64,000 nucleotides of DNA. It comes from Streptomyces rubiginosohelvolus (GTDB lineage Bacteria; Actinomycetota; Actinomycetes; Streptomycetales; Streptomycetaceae). The stretch is from the NCBI RefSeq assembly GCF_014649875.1, contig NZ_BMTW01000020.1:1-64000 (forward strand), read 5' to 3'. Position 1 is the first letter of the stretch, and each line of letters begins with the position of its first letter. Made by a program: the position numbers and the translations under genes. This document shows, in pieces, positions 18,235-26,677 of the stretch. Under the pieces are notes generated by a model that did no database searches, was not told the DNA's origin, and worked only from the letters and a program-made list of their open reading frames with translations.

Positions 18235-18250
18235 CGCCCGCCTGCCTTTC

Positions 18251-18446
18251 CAGCCCGTCCGGCGATTGAGGACGGGCCAGCGCCCTACAGCCCGTCCGGC
18301 GTTTGAGGACGGAACCGTGGCGGTGGTACGGGGCGACTCCTCCGTGTCCGGGAAGTCAAGGGGTCGCCCGCCCCGAGCGCCGGTTCCGTCCTCAAACGCC
18401 GGACGGGCTGGATGTGGGCGCCGTCCTCAGACGCCCCGACGGGCTC
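18251..18446. repeat. Cluster of four Streptomyces REP elements
   Basis: Units of the form CAGCCCGTCCGGCGTTTGAG followed by GACGG: two direct (18251-18276, 18288-18312) and two inverted (18386-18410, 18421-18446). Arms 18288-18317 and 18381-18410 are perfect 30-bp inverted repeats and could fold into a long hairpin that would end transcription from the regulator pair. The fourth copy has diverged. Confidence 0.85.
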
Positions 18447-18517
18447 GCCAGGGCGTCGATTGACGGGGAATGACAATTCGGTGGGGAGCGAAGCGTTTCG
18501 GCTTTACGGTCGTGGCC

Positions 18518-19498
18518 ATGACGACGACCCCGTCCCCCCTCCCCGTCTCCCCACCCGCCCACCGCTGGCGGGCCCCCGCCGCCGCCGGCACCACCGTCGT
18601 GCTGTGGGCCTCCGCCTTCGTCTCCATCCGCAGTGCGGGCGAGGCCTACTCCCCCGGCGCACTCGCCCTGGGCCGGCTGCTGGCGGGCACCCTCGTGCTC
18701 GGGGCGATCCTGATCGTCCGCCGGGAGGGGCTCCCGAGGCGCGGCGCCTGGCCCGGGATCATCACCTCGGGAGTGCTGTGGTTCGGGCTGTACATGGTCG
18801 CCCTGAACTGGGGCGAGCAGGAGGTCGACGCCGGAACGGCCGCGATGCTCGTGAACATCGGGCCCATCCTGATCGCCCTGCTCGGCGCCCGCATGCTCGG
18901 CGAGGGGCTGCCGCGCCGGCTGCTGCTGGGGATGGGCGTCTCGTTCGCGGGCGCGGTCGTGGTGGGGCTCGCGATGTCCGGGCACGGCGGCTCCTCCGTA
19001 CTGGGCGTGGCCCTGTGCCTGCTGGCCGCCGTGGCGTACGCGGCGGGCGTGGTGAGCCAGAAGCCGGCCCTCGCGCACGGTTCCTCGCTCCAGATCAACA
19101 CCTTCGGCTGCCTGATCGGGGCCGTCGCCTGCCTGCCGTTCACCGGGGTGCTGGTCTCCGAGGCCGCCGACGCCCCGCTGTCCGCCACCCTGAACATGGT
19201 CTACCTGGGCGTCTTCCCGACCGCGCTGGCCTTCACCACCTGGGGCTACGCGCTGGCCCGGACCACCGCGGGGAAGATGGGCGCGACCACGTACGCGGTC
19301 CCGGCGCTGGTCGTGGGGATGGCGTGGGTGCTCCTGGACGAGGTGCCGACCCCGCTCGGCATCGTCGGCGGGGTGCTGTGCCTGGCCGGGGTGGCGGTCT
19401 CCCGGAGCCGTCAGCAGACTGGGCCCACACGCGGAAATCCGGCCCGGCCGGTGGAGGGATCCCGTCATGACGAGGAGCGCCAAGCGGAACGGACGTAA
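18518..19498 (+). CDS. EamA/DMT family permease
   Basis: 326 residues with ten hydrophobic helices in two EamA repeats: GTTVVLWASAFVSIRSAG...GALALGRLLAGTL, and the second from GVALCLLAAVAYAAGVVSQKPAL to GIVGGVLCLAGVAVSR. Members export amino acids or other metabolites; substrate unknown. ATG 18518 sits 7 bases after a TACGGT that resembles a -10 element, so the message may be leaderless (tentative). The hydrophilic C-terminal tail overlaps the ppk2 start by 32 bases. Confidence 0.87.
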   Translation: MTTTPSPLPVSPPAHRWRAPAAAGTTVVLWASAFVSIRSAGEAYSPGALALGRLLAGTLVLGAILIVRREGLPRRGAWPGIITSGVLWFGLYMVALNWGEQEVDAGTAAMLVNIGPILIALLGARMLGEGLPRRLLLGMGVSFAGAVVVGLAMSGHGGSSVLGVALCLLAAVAYAAGVVSQKPALAHGSSLQINTFGCLIGAVACLPFTGVLVSEAADAPLSATLNMVYLGVFPTALAFTTWGYALARTTAGKMGATTYAVPALVVGMAWVLLDEVPTPLGIVGGVLCLAGVAVSRSRQQTGPTRGNPARPVEGSRHDEERQAERT

Positions 19499-20540
19499 CG
19501 GGGCGAAGGCCAGGGCGGGCCGGGACAAGCCCGCCCCCGAGGAACGTGGCACCCCCGGGGCCGGCGTGCCCGACAGCCCCGGGGGCCAGGGGGCGAGCGC
19601 GCGGGCGGCGCGGCACGGTGGGGCGTATCTGGACGGGTTCGGAGTGGTCGACAGCGGGGACGACGATCCGGTCCTCGTGACGCCGGAGGGCCACGCCCGG
19701 GACGCCTGGCGCGAGGACTACCCGTACGACCGCAAGCTGCGCCGCCGCGACTACGACAAGGCCAAGCGAGACCTCCAGATCGAGCTGCTCAAGCTCCAGC
19801 ACTGGGTGAAGGAGCGCGACGAGCGGCTGGTGATCCTCTTCGAGGGCCGGGACGCGGCGGGCAAGGGCGGCACGATCAAGCGGTTCACCGAGCACCTCAA
19901 CCCGCGTGGCGCGCGGGTGGTGGCGCTGGAGAAGCCGACCGAGCGCGAGCGCACGCAGTGGTACTTCCAGCGGTACGCGGCGCACCTGCCGAGCGCCGGG
20001 GAGATCGTCCTGTTCGACCGCTCCTGGTACAACCGGGCGGGCGTGGAACGGGTGATGGGGTTCTGCACGACCCGCGAGTACCTGGAGTTCATGCACCAGG
20101 CGCCGGGGTTCGAGCGGATGCTCGCCCGGGACGGCATCCACCTGGTGAAGTTCTGGTTCTCCGTCTCCCGCAACGAGCAGCGCAACCGGTTCATGATCCG
20201 GCAGATCGACCCCGTACGGCGGTGGAAGCTGAGCCCCGTCGACCTGGCCTCGCTCGACAAGTGGGACGAGTACACGGAGGCGAAGGAGCTGATGCTCTTC
20301 CACACCGACACGGCCGACGCGCCCTGGACGGTGGTGAAGAGCAACGACAAGAAGCGGGCCCGGCTGGAGGCGATGCGGCATGTGCTGGACCGCTTCGACT
20401 ACCCGGGCAAGGACCCGGAGGTGGTGGGGAAGCCGGACCCGCTGATCGTGGGCCCGGCCTCCCGGCTGTTCGAGGAGGGCGAGATGGACGCCCGGCTGCT
20501 GGGGCCGGTCGCCTCGACGTCCCGGACCACGGACTACTAG
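19467..20540 (+). CDS. ppk2: Polyphosphate kinase 2
   Basis: 357 residues. PPK2 hallmarks: Walker A EGRDAAGKGGTIKRFTEHLNPRG, the PTERERTQWYFQRY region, Walker B VLFDRSWYNRAGVERVMGF, and KFWFSVSRNEQRNRF. It uses polyphosphate to phosphorylate nucleotides (direction and nucleotide class uncertain). The first 75 residues are a low-complexity basic tail specific to this group. GGAGGG lies upstream of ATG 19467. Ends 7 bases from the convergent alcohol dehydrogenase. Confidence 0.92.
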   Translation: MTRSAKRNGRNGAKARAGRDKPAPEERGTPGAGVPDSPGGQGASARAARHGGAYLDGFGVVDSGDDDPVLVTPEGHARDAWREDYPYDRKLRRRDYDKAKRDLQIELLKLQHWVKERDERLVILFEGRDAAGKGGTIKRFTEHLNPRGARVVALEKPTERERTQWYFQRYAAHLPSAGEIVLFDRSWYNRAGVERVMGFCTTREYLEFMHQAPGFERMLARDGIHLVKFWFSVSRNEQRNRFMIRQIDPVRRWKLSPVDLASLDKWDEYTEAKELMLFHTDTADAPWTVVKSNDKKRARLEAMRHVLDRFDYPGKDPEVVGKPDPLIVGPASRLFEEGEMDARLLGPVASTSRTTDY

Positions 20541-20547
20541 CGGCGTT

Positions 20548-21627
20548 CTAGAACACCACCAGCGCCCGGCCGCCCTTGCCCGCGATCATGTTGTCGAAGG
20601 CGGCGGGGATGCCGTCCAGGCCGATGTGCTCGGTGACCATCATCGACAGGTCGAAGCGGCCCGCGCGGATGTGGTCGGCGAGGACGGGCAGATCGCGGGC
20701 CGGGTCGCTGTTGCCGTAGACGCAGCCCGTCAGGGACCGGCCCCAGTGGAAGATCTCCAGGGCGTTGAAGGTGACTTCCTGGTCCTTGCCGCCGATCCCG
20801 ACGACCGTGGTGCGGCCGCCGCGCCGGGTGGACTCCCAGGCGGCCCGGATGGTGGCGGGCCGGCCGACGCACTCCACCGCGGCGTCCGCGCCCTGGCCGC
20901 CGGTCAGCTTGCGGATCTCGCGCGGGGTGGTGTCGGAGGCGATGACGTAGTCGGTGGCGCCCGCCTGCCGGGCCAGTTCCTCCTTGGCCGGGGAGACGTC
21001 GACCGCGATGATCCTGGAGGCGCCCGCGATCCGGGCGGCCTGGAGCACGGCGAGGCCGACGCCGCCGATCCCGAAGACGACGACGCTCTCGCCCTCGCGG
21101 ACCCGGGCGCTGTGGTGGACCGCCCCGTAGCCGGTCAGGACCGCGCAGCCGAGGAGGGCGGCGTCGGTGAGCGGGATGCCGTCGGGGGCGGGGAGGACGC
21201 AGTTGGCGGCGACGACGGTCTCCTGGGCGAAGGCCGCGACGTTGAGGCCGGGGTGGAGGTCGGTGCCGTCCGCCGTACGGGCGTGGAGACGGGAGACTCC
21301 CTTGAGGGCGTCGGCGCAGAGCCACACCTCGCCGATCCCGCAGTGGAAGCAGACCCCGCAGGAGGGGGCCCAGTTGAGGACGACGCCGTCACCGGGCGCG
21401 ACGTGCGTGACGCCCTCGCCGACGGCCAGGACCGTGCCCGCTCCCTCGTGGCCGAGGACGGCCGGCACGGGGACGCGCATGGTGCCGTTGGACAGCGACA
21501 GGTCGGAGTGGCAGACCCCGGCGGCGGCGAGCGCGATACGCACCTGGCCGGGGCCGGGCTCCGGCAGGACGATGTCGGCGATCTCCAGCGGAGCTCCGAC
21601 GGCGGGCAGTACGGCGGCGCGGACCAC
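20548..21627 (-). CDS. Zinc-dependent alcohol dehydrogenase (class III type MDR)
   Basis: 359 residues. Catalytic zinc ligands are visible in GVCHSD and LGHEGAG, and the structural zinc cysteines in CGVCFHCGIGEVWLC. The NAD-binding motif is VFGIGGVGLAVLQAARIAGASRIIAVD. Probable role: NAD-dependent oxidation of a primary alcohol or of a thiol-hydroxymethyl adduct. Starts with GTG 21627 behind AAGGAG and follows an aldehyde dehydrogenase by 48 bases, so the pair likely takes an alcohol to the acid. Confidence 0.9.
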   Translation of the reverse strand: MVRAAVLPAVGAPLEIADIVLPEPGPGQVRIALAAAGVCHSDLSLSNGTMRVPVPAVLGHEGAGTVLAVGEGVTHVAPGDGVVLNWAPSCGVCFHCGIGEVWLCADALKGVSRLHARTADGTDLHPGLNVAAFAQETVVAANCVLPAPDGIPLTDAALLGCAVLTGYGAVHHSARVREGESVVVFGIGGVGLAVLQAARIAGASRIIAVDVSPAKEELARQAGATDYVIASDTTPREIRKLTGGQGADAAVECVGRPATIRAAWESTRRGGRTTVVGIGGKDQEVTFNALEIFHWGRSLTGCVYGNSDPARDLPVLADHIRAGRFDLSMMVTEHIGLDGIPAAFDNMIAGKGGRALVVF

Positions 21628-21675
21628 GAACAGGCTCCTTACGGGTGATGAGTTACGAGGAAAGGGTTACGGGGG

Positions 21676-23070
21676 TCAGAACTGGAGCGACTTCGTCTGG
21701 AGGTACTCCGCCAGACCGTGCGGGCCCAGCTCGCGGCCGACCCCCGACTGCTTGTAACCGCCGAACGGGGCCAGCGGGTTGAACCGTCCGCCGTTGATGT
21801 CGACCTGCCCGGTGTCCATCCGGCGGGCGAAGGCCACCGCCTCCTCGTCGTCGGCGGCCCATACCGCCCCGGCGAGCCCGTACACGGTGTCGTTGGCGAT
21901 CCGGAGCGCGTCGTCCACGTCCTCGTACCGCAGGATCGAGACCACCGGGCCGAAGATCTCCTCCTGGGCGATCGTCATGTCCGGGGTGACGTCGGCGAAG
22001 ACGGTCGGGCTGACGTAGAAGCCGGTGTCCAGGGGTGCGTCCGGGCCGCCCGCGATCAGCCGGGCGCCTTCCTCGACGCCCTTGGTGATGTAACCGCGTA
22101 CCCGGGCCTGCTGCTTGGCGTTGACGAGCGGGCCGACCCGCTCCCCGGGCACGTACTTGGTGACGGCGTTCGCCGCCAGCTCGACGGCCTCGTCGTACCG
22201 GTCGGCGTCGACGAGAATCCGGGTCCAGGCGCTGCACGTCTGGCCGGAGTTGGTCATCACGTTGGCGATGCCGACGTTGACCGCCTTGGCGAGGTCCGCG
22301 CCGGGGAGGATCACATTGGCGGACTTGCCGCCCAGCTCCAGGGCGACGCGCTTGACCGCGGCCCCGGCGGTCGCGCCGATCTGCTTGCCGACGGCGGTGG
22401 AGCCGGTGAACGAGACCAGGTCGACGTCCTCGTGGGCGGCGAGTGCCTGGCCCGCGACCGGTCCGAGGCCGGTGACGAGGTTGAAGACGCCCGGCGGCAG
22501 ACCGGCGGCCTCCGTGGCCTCGGCGAAGAGCTGGGCGGTGAGCGGGGTGTCCTCGGCGGGCTTGAGGACGACGGTGCAGCCCGCGGCGAGGGCGGGGGCG
22601 ACCTTGGCGACGATCTGGTGGAGCGGGTAGTTCCAGGGCGTGATCGCACCGACCACGCCGACCGGCTCCAGCAGCACGGTGGAGTTGCCGATCCGCTCCT
22701 CGAAGGCGTGGCGGGCGGCCAGTTCGGCGTACGAGGCGGCCACCAGCACGGGCACGCCCGCGTGGACCATCTGCGACAGCGGCAGCGGGGAGCCCAGCTC
22801 CGCCGTGATCGTCTCCGCCAGCACGTCCTTGCGGGCGGCCAGCGCGTCGGCCAGCGCGGTGAGCCGGGCGGCGCGCTCGGCGGGCGGCGTCGCGGCCCAG
22901 GCGGGGAAGGCGGCGCGCGCGGCCCGCACCGCCGCGTCGACGTCCTCCGCCGTTCCCGCCGGTACGTGCGCGATGACCTGCTCGTCCGCCGGGTTCACGA
23001 CCGCGATCGTGTCCCTGCCGACGGCGGGCCGCCACGCGCCGTCGATGTACATCTGGTCATGGGCCTGCAT
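21676..23070 (-). CDS. NAD(P)-dependent aldehyde dehydrogenase
   Basis: 464 residues. ALDH motifs in order: [22 protein letters not shown], the [12 protein letters not shown] cofactor loop, [12 protein letters not shown] with the catalytic Glu, [10 protein letters not shown] with the nucleophilic Cys, and EIFGPVVSI. It converts an aldehyde to the carboxylic acid. ATG 23070 follows GGGAGGAA. First gene of a two-gene unit with the alcohol dehydrogenase; an inverted repeat lies about 80 bases upstream. Confidence 0.92.
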   Translation of the reverse strand: MQAHDQMYIDGAWRPAVGRDTIAVVNPADEQVIAHVPAGTAEDVDAAVRAARAAFPAWAATPPAERAARLTALADALAARKDVLAETITAELGSPLPLSQMVHAGVPVLVAASYAELAARHAFEERIGNSTVLLEPVGVVGAITPWNYPLHQIVAKVAPALAAGCTVVLKPAEDTPLTAQLFAEATEAAGLPPGVFNLVTGLGPVAGQALAAHEDVDLVSFTGSTAVGKQIGATAGAAVKRVALELGGKSANVILPGADLAKAVNVGIANVMTNSGQTCSAWTRILVDADRYDEAVELAANAVTKYVPGERVGPLVNAKQQARVRGYITKGVEEGARLIAGGPDAPLDTGFYVSPTVFADVTPDMTIAQEEIFGPVVSILRYEDVDDALRIANDTVYGLAGAVWAADDEEAVAFARRMDTGQVDINGGRFNPLAPFGGYKQSGVGRELGPHGLAEYLQTKSLQF

Positions 23071-23146
23071 GGCTGTTTCCTCCCGGACGGGCTGTGCGGA
23101 GCGCCGAAGCCGTGCGGCGGACGCGGGGCACCCGTCGCACCCGCCC

Positions 23147-23165
23147 AAACTAGCGCCGTTAGTTT
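23147..23165. promoter_or_regulatory. Quasi-palindrome upstream of the aldehyde dehydrogenase
   Basis: AAACTAGCGCCGTTAGTTT matches its own reverse complement at 16 of 19 positions. It is 76 bases upstream of the ALDH start and stands out as AT-rich arms. Size and symmetry suit a TetR-family operator; its regulator is not identifiable here. Confidence 0.5.
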
Positions 23166-23334
23166 TCCGACGCCAGAGAGCCTTCCGAGACACCGGTCAC
23201 GCCGTCGCACCGAATCGCCACCGGGGGCGACTTGCCGGAACGGCATGATCCCTTGCCCCGGCGGCGGCCGACCGGACAAGACTGGGACGAGACCGGCGAG
23301 CCCGCACCCGCGCCGCCCCGACCGAGGAGGCACC

Positions 23335-23838
23335 ATGACCCCCACCCCCCGCTCCCGCACCCGGCGCCGGGACACCCCGCCGCCCCGGACCGGCGACAGC
23401 GAGGCGGAGGTGCTGCGCGGCTTCCTCGACTACCTGCGCGCGTCGATCGCGGCGAAGGTCGAGGGCGCACCCGGTCCGGCGGCCCGGGCCGCCGGGGTGC
23501 CTTCGGGCACGAACCTGCTGGGGCTGCTCCACCATCTGACCTTCGTCGAGCGGGCCACCTTCCTCGGGGACCGCGTCACCGACTGGCCGTCGACGTTCCA
23601 CGCCGCCCCCGAGGACGGGGTGGCGGATGTCGTGGCCCGCTACCGGGAGGCGGTCGCGGAGGCGAACGCCGTCCTCGACGGGTGCGCCGACCTCGGCGCA
23701 CCGCTGCCCCGAGCGCAGCCGGGCAAGCCCTCCCCCAGTGTGCGGTGGGCCCTCACCCACCTGATCGAGGAGACCGGTCGGCATGCCGGTCACGCGGACA
23801 TCCTCCGGGAGCTGATCGACGGCTCGACCGGTCGCTGA
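23335..23838 (+). CDS. DinB-like/DUF664 family protein
   Basis: 167 residues. The DinB superfamily histidines are seen in LGLLHHLTFVERATFL and the terminal LTHLIEETGRHAGHADILRELIDG, with metal-binding spacing. Related proteins include mycothiol-dependent enzymes, but the activity of this subgroup is unknown. GAGGAGG precedes ATG 23335. The last 86 bases overlap, in antisense, the 3' end of the MFS gene. Confidence 0.85.
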   Translation: MTPTPRSRTRRRDTPPPRTGDSEAEVLRGFLDYLRASIAAKVEGAPGPAARAAGVPSGTNLLGLLHHLTFVERATFLGDRVTDWPSTFHAAPEDGVADVVARYREAVAEANAVLDGCADLGAPLPRAQPGKPSPSVRWALTHLIEETGRHAGHADILRELIDGSTGR

Positions 23839-25093
23839 CCGCCTCGCCGACGGGCGCCTGTTCCGTACGGCCCTCGTCGGCGGGTTCCGACCCTGTAGGC
23901 GCCGACCCCGTACGGCCCTCGCCGCGCAGGCCGAGGCCCGCAGCGCCCACCAGCCCCACGCCGAGCAGCACGAACGGGGCCGCCACCCCCACCGCGCCCG
24001 CGATCAGACCCGCCGCGGCGGGGGCGGCGGCCTGGCCGAGCCGGTTGCCGGTGAGGCGGAGGGCGAGTGCGGTCGAGCGGGCCCCGTCGGGGGCGGCGCG
24101 GACGACCGTGGTCATGGACAGCGGCTGGCCGACGCCGAGGCAGAAGCCGAGCACGGCCAGCATCACGGCGAGGACGGGGACGGAGACCGGCAGCGCGACG
24201 CCCGCGCAGAGGAGTCCGGCGAGCAGGCAGCTGGTGGTCAGCAGGGCCCGGCGGCCCAGCAGCCGCAGCAGCGGCGTCATCACCAGCCGGCAGGCGATCG
24301 TGGCCGCGGCCCGCAGGCTCAGCAGCAGGCCGACGGTGGCCGGGGCGATGGAGCGGTGCTCGCCGACGACCGGCAGGTAGGCGGTGAGGATGTCGGTGGC
24401 GGACAGCACCGCCATGCTGATGAGGATGCCCGCGGGGACGCCGCGCGTGCCGAGGATCGTCCGGACGGGGACCTTGCCGTCGGTCCGCGGCCGGGCGTCG
24501 GCCGTCCGGCGGTGCTCGATCCGCCAGAGCGAGGTGAGGGCGACCGCGCAGACCCCGGCCGAGACGAGGAGCGCGAGCGCGCTCGTACGGCCGAGGGCTC
24601 CGCCCTGTCCGGAGATGAGCGCGCCCGCCGCGATCGGGCCGATGAGCTGGCCGAGCGAGGCCCCGATGGTGAAGTGCCCGAAGTTGCGGTCCTGTTCGTG
24701 GGGTGCCGACTGCCGGGCCACGATCGACTGCGCGCCGATGACGAAGCACAGATGGCCGAGGCCCATCACCCCGCTCCAGGCGGCCATCGCGGGCAGCGAG
24801 GAGACGAGGCCGCTGAGCGCGCAGCCGCCGGAGATCAGGAGGACGCCGAGCGGCAGCAGGGGCGCGCAGCGGCCGTGGTCGGTGCGGCGGCCGAGCGGCA
24901 CGGCGACGAACAGCGGGAGCAGGGCGTACACCCCGGCGATGACACCGACGGCCGTCTCGTCCGCGCCCAGCGCGAGGGCCCGGTAGGAGACGGCGGGCCG
25001 CGCCATCGACACCGCCCCCTGCGCGAAGGCGAAGGCGATGACGAGGCGCAGCAGCCAGCCCCTGCCGGGCCCGGATCGCGGTCGTCCGGTCAT
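23753..25093 (-). CDS. MFS transporter
   Basis: 446 residues with about twelve hydrophobic helices; the loop between helices 2 and 3 carries VPLGRRTDHGRCAPLLPLG, the MFS signature. The C-terminal 65 residues are hydrophilic and low-complexity, and their coding DNA overlaps the convergent DinB gene. ATG 25093 overlaps the citM-like stop by one base (TGATG arrangement), so the two are coupled. Substrate unknown; the partner suggests organic-acid or antibiotic efflux. Confidence 0.87.
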   Translation of the reverse strand: MTGRPRSGPGRGWLLRLVIAFAFAQGAVSMARPAVSYRALALGADETAVGVIAGVYALLPLFVAVPLGRRTDHGRCAPLLPLGVLLISGGCALSGLVSSLPAMAAWSGVMGLGHLCFVIGAQSIVARQSAPHEQDRNFGHFTIGASLGQLIGPIAAGALISGQGGALGRTSALALLVSAGVCAVALTSLWRIEHRRTADARPRTDGKVPVRTILGTRGVPAGILISMAVLSATDILTAYLPVVGEHRSIAPATVGLLLSLRAAATIACRLVMTPLLRLLGRRALLTTSCLLAGLLCAGVALPVSVPVLAVMLAVLGFCLGVGQPLSMTTVVRAAPDGARSTALALRLTGNRLGQAAAPAAAGLIAGAVGVAAPFVLLGVGLVGAAGLGLRGEGRTGSAPTGSEPADEGRTEQAPVGEAVSDRSSRRSAPGGCPRDRHADRSPRSGG

Positions 25094-26538
25094 CACATGA
25101 TGCCGAAGAGGATGCCCGCCGCGAGCACCACCAGCGAGGTGAGCACGGCCCACTTGACGGTGAAGCGGGTGTGGTCGCCGAACTCGACCTTCGCCATGCC
25201 GACGAGGACGTACACGGCGGGCACCAGCGGCGAGGACATGTGCAGGGCCTGACCGGCCAGGGAGGCGCGGGCGATCTCCACCGGCGAGACCCCGTGGGCC
25301 GCGCCCGCCTCGGCGAGGACGGGCAGGACACCGAAGTAGAAGCCGTCGTTGGACATGAAGTAGGTGAGTGGCAGGCTGAGCAGGCCGGTGACGATGGCCA
25401 TGTGCGGGCCCATCGCGTCGGGGACCGTGCCGACGACCCAGTCGGCCATGTGCTCGACCATGCCGGTCCCGGTGAGGACCCCGGTGAAGACGGCGGCGGC
25501 GAAGACCATGCCGGAGACGTTGAGCACGTTGTCGGCGTGCGCGGCGATCCGGGCCCGCTGGTCGGGCATGTGGGGGAAGTTGACGGTGAGCGCGAGGGCC
25601 GCGCCGAGGAGGAAGAGCACCGGGATGGGGAGCAGCTCCATGATCATCGCCGTCAGCAGGGCGGCGGTGAGTCCGGCGTTGAACCAGTAGAGCTTGGGGC
25701 GGAGCGTGGGCCGGTTCGGGTCGAGGCCCTGGAACGCGTCGTCGTCCTCGTCCGCGTTCTCCGTACCACCGGCGGCGGCCGAGGTCCCGGACCCGGTTCC
25801 CGTACCGCTCGCGGAGACGGAGGCTGCGGCGCCCTTGCGGAGGCGGTCCTTGCCGCCGGTGCCGGCCGACACGGTCTCGGCCTCCGGCCGGGGCTCCCGG
25901 GCGAGCGCCTCGTCGAGGGTGAGCATGCCCAGGCGCTTGCGCTCCCGGATGCCGAGCACGTACGCCAGCACGAACACGGCGAGCAGGCCCATGGCGAGCG
26001 CCGGGATCATGGGGACGAAGATCTCGGAGGCGTCCAGTTTGAGGGCGGTGGCGGCGCGGGCGGTGGGGCCGCCCCAGGGCAGGGTGTTCATGACGCCGTT
26101 GGCGGTGGCCGCGACGCCGGTCATCACGACCAGGCTCATTTTCAGGCGTTTGTAGAGGGGATACATCGCCGAGACGGTGATCATGAAGGTGGTGGACCCG
26201 TCGCCGTCCAGCGAGACGATCGCGGCGAGCACCGCCGTACCGACCACGATGCGCATCGGGTCGGCCTGGCAGAACTTCAGGATGCCCCGGACGATCGGGT
26301 CGAACAGGCCGACGTCGATCATCACGCCGAAGTAGACGATGGCGAACATCAGCATGGCGGCGGTGGGGGCGAGGTTGCCGACGCCTTCGATCACGTAGTC
26401 GCCGAGTTGGGCGCCCTGCCCGACGGCGACACAGAACAGTGCGGGGATCAGTACCAGCGCCGCGATCGGCGACATCTTCTTCGTCATGATCAGGACCAGG
26501 AAGGTCGCGATCATGGCGAAGCCGAGGATTGTCAGCAT
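25093..26538 (-). CDS. CitMHS family citrate-metal:proton symporter
   Basis: 481 residues, about twelve helices. LDGDGSTTFMITVSAMYPLYKRL and NGVMNTLPWGGPTARAATAL are typical of the CitMHS family, which takes up citrate complexed with divalent metal (Mg or Ca/heavy metals). An acidic, glycine-rich cytoplasmic loop (about residues 225-265, with NADEDDD) separates the halves. ATG 26538. Nothing in the sequence identifies its regulator; the 139-base upstream region has no clear dyad. Confidence 0.88.
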   Translation of the reverse strand: MLTILGFAMIATFLVLIMTKKMSPIAALVLIPALFCVAVGQGAQLGDYVIEGVGNLAPTAAMLMFAIVYFGVMIDVGLFDPIVRGILKFCQADPMRIVVGTAVLAAIVSLDGDGSTTFMITVSAMYPLYKRLKMSLVVMTGVAATANGVMNTLPWGGPTARAATALKLDASEIFVPMIPALAMGLLAVFVLAYVLGIRERKRLGMLTLDEALAREPRPEAETVSAGTGGKDRLRKGAAASVSASGTGTGSGTSAAAGGTENADEDDDAFQGLDPNRPTLRPKLYWFNAGLTAALLTAMIMELLPIPVLFLLGAALALTVNFPHMPDQRARIAAHADNVLNVSGMVFAAAVFTGVLTGTGMVEHMADWVVGTVPDAMGPHMAIVTGLLSLPLTYFMSNDGFYFGVLPVLAEAGAAHGVSPVEIARASLAGQALHMSSPLVPAVYVLVGMAKVEFGDHTRFTVKWAVLTSLVVLAAGILFGIM

Positions 26539-26677
26539 GGGGGATACCTAACGTTCATCCTTGAACTCCCACCGGTCTCGGCGGTCGGTCCGGATGACGT
26601 TAGGGGCCTCCTCGAAGAGTTAACAAGACGTTGACGCGTGAGCAATACGAGCAAAACCCCAGGTCAACGCCGTGGTG

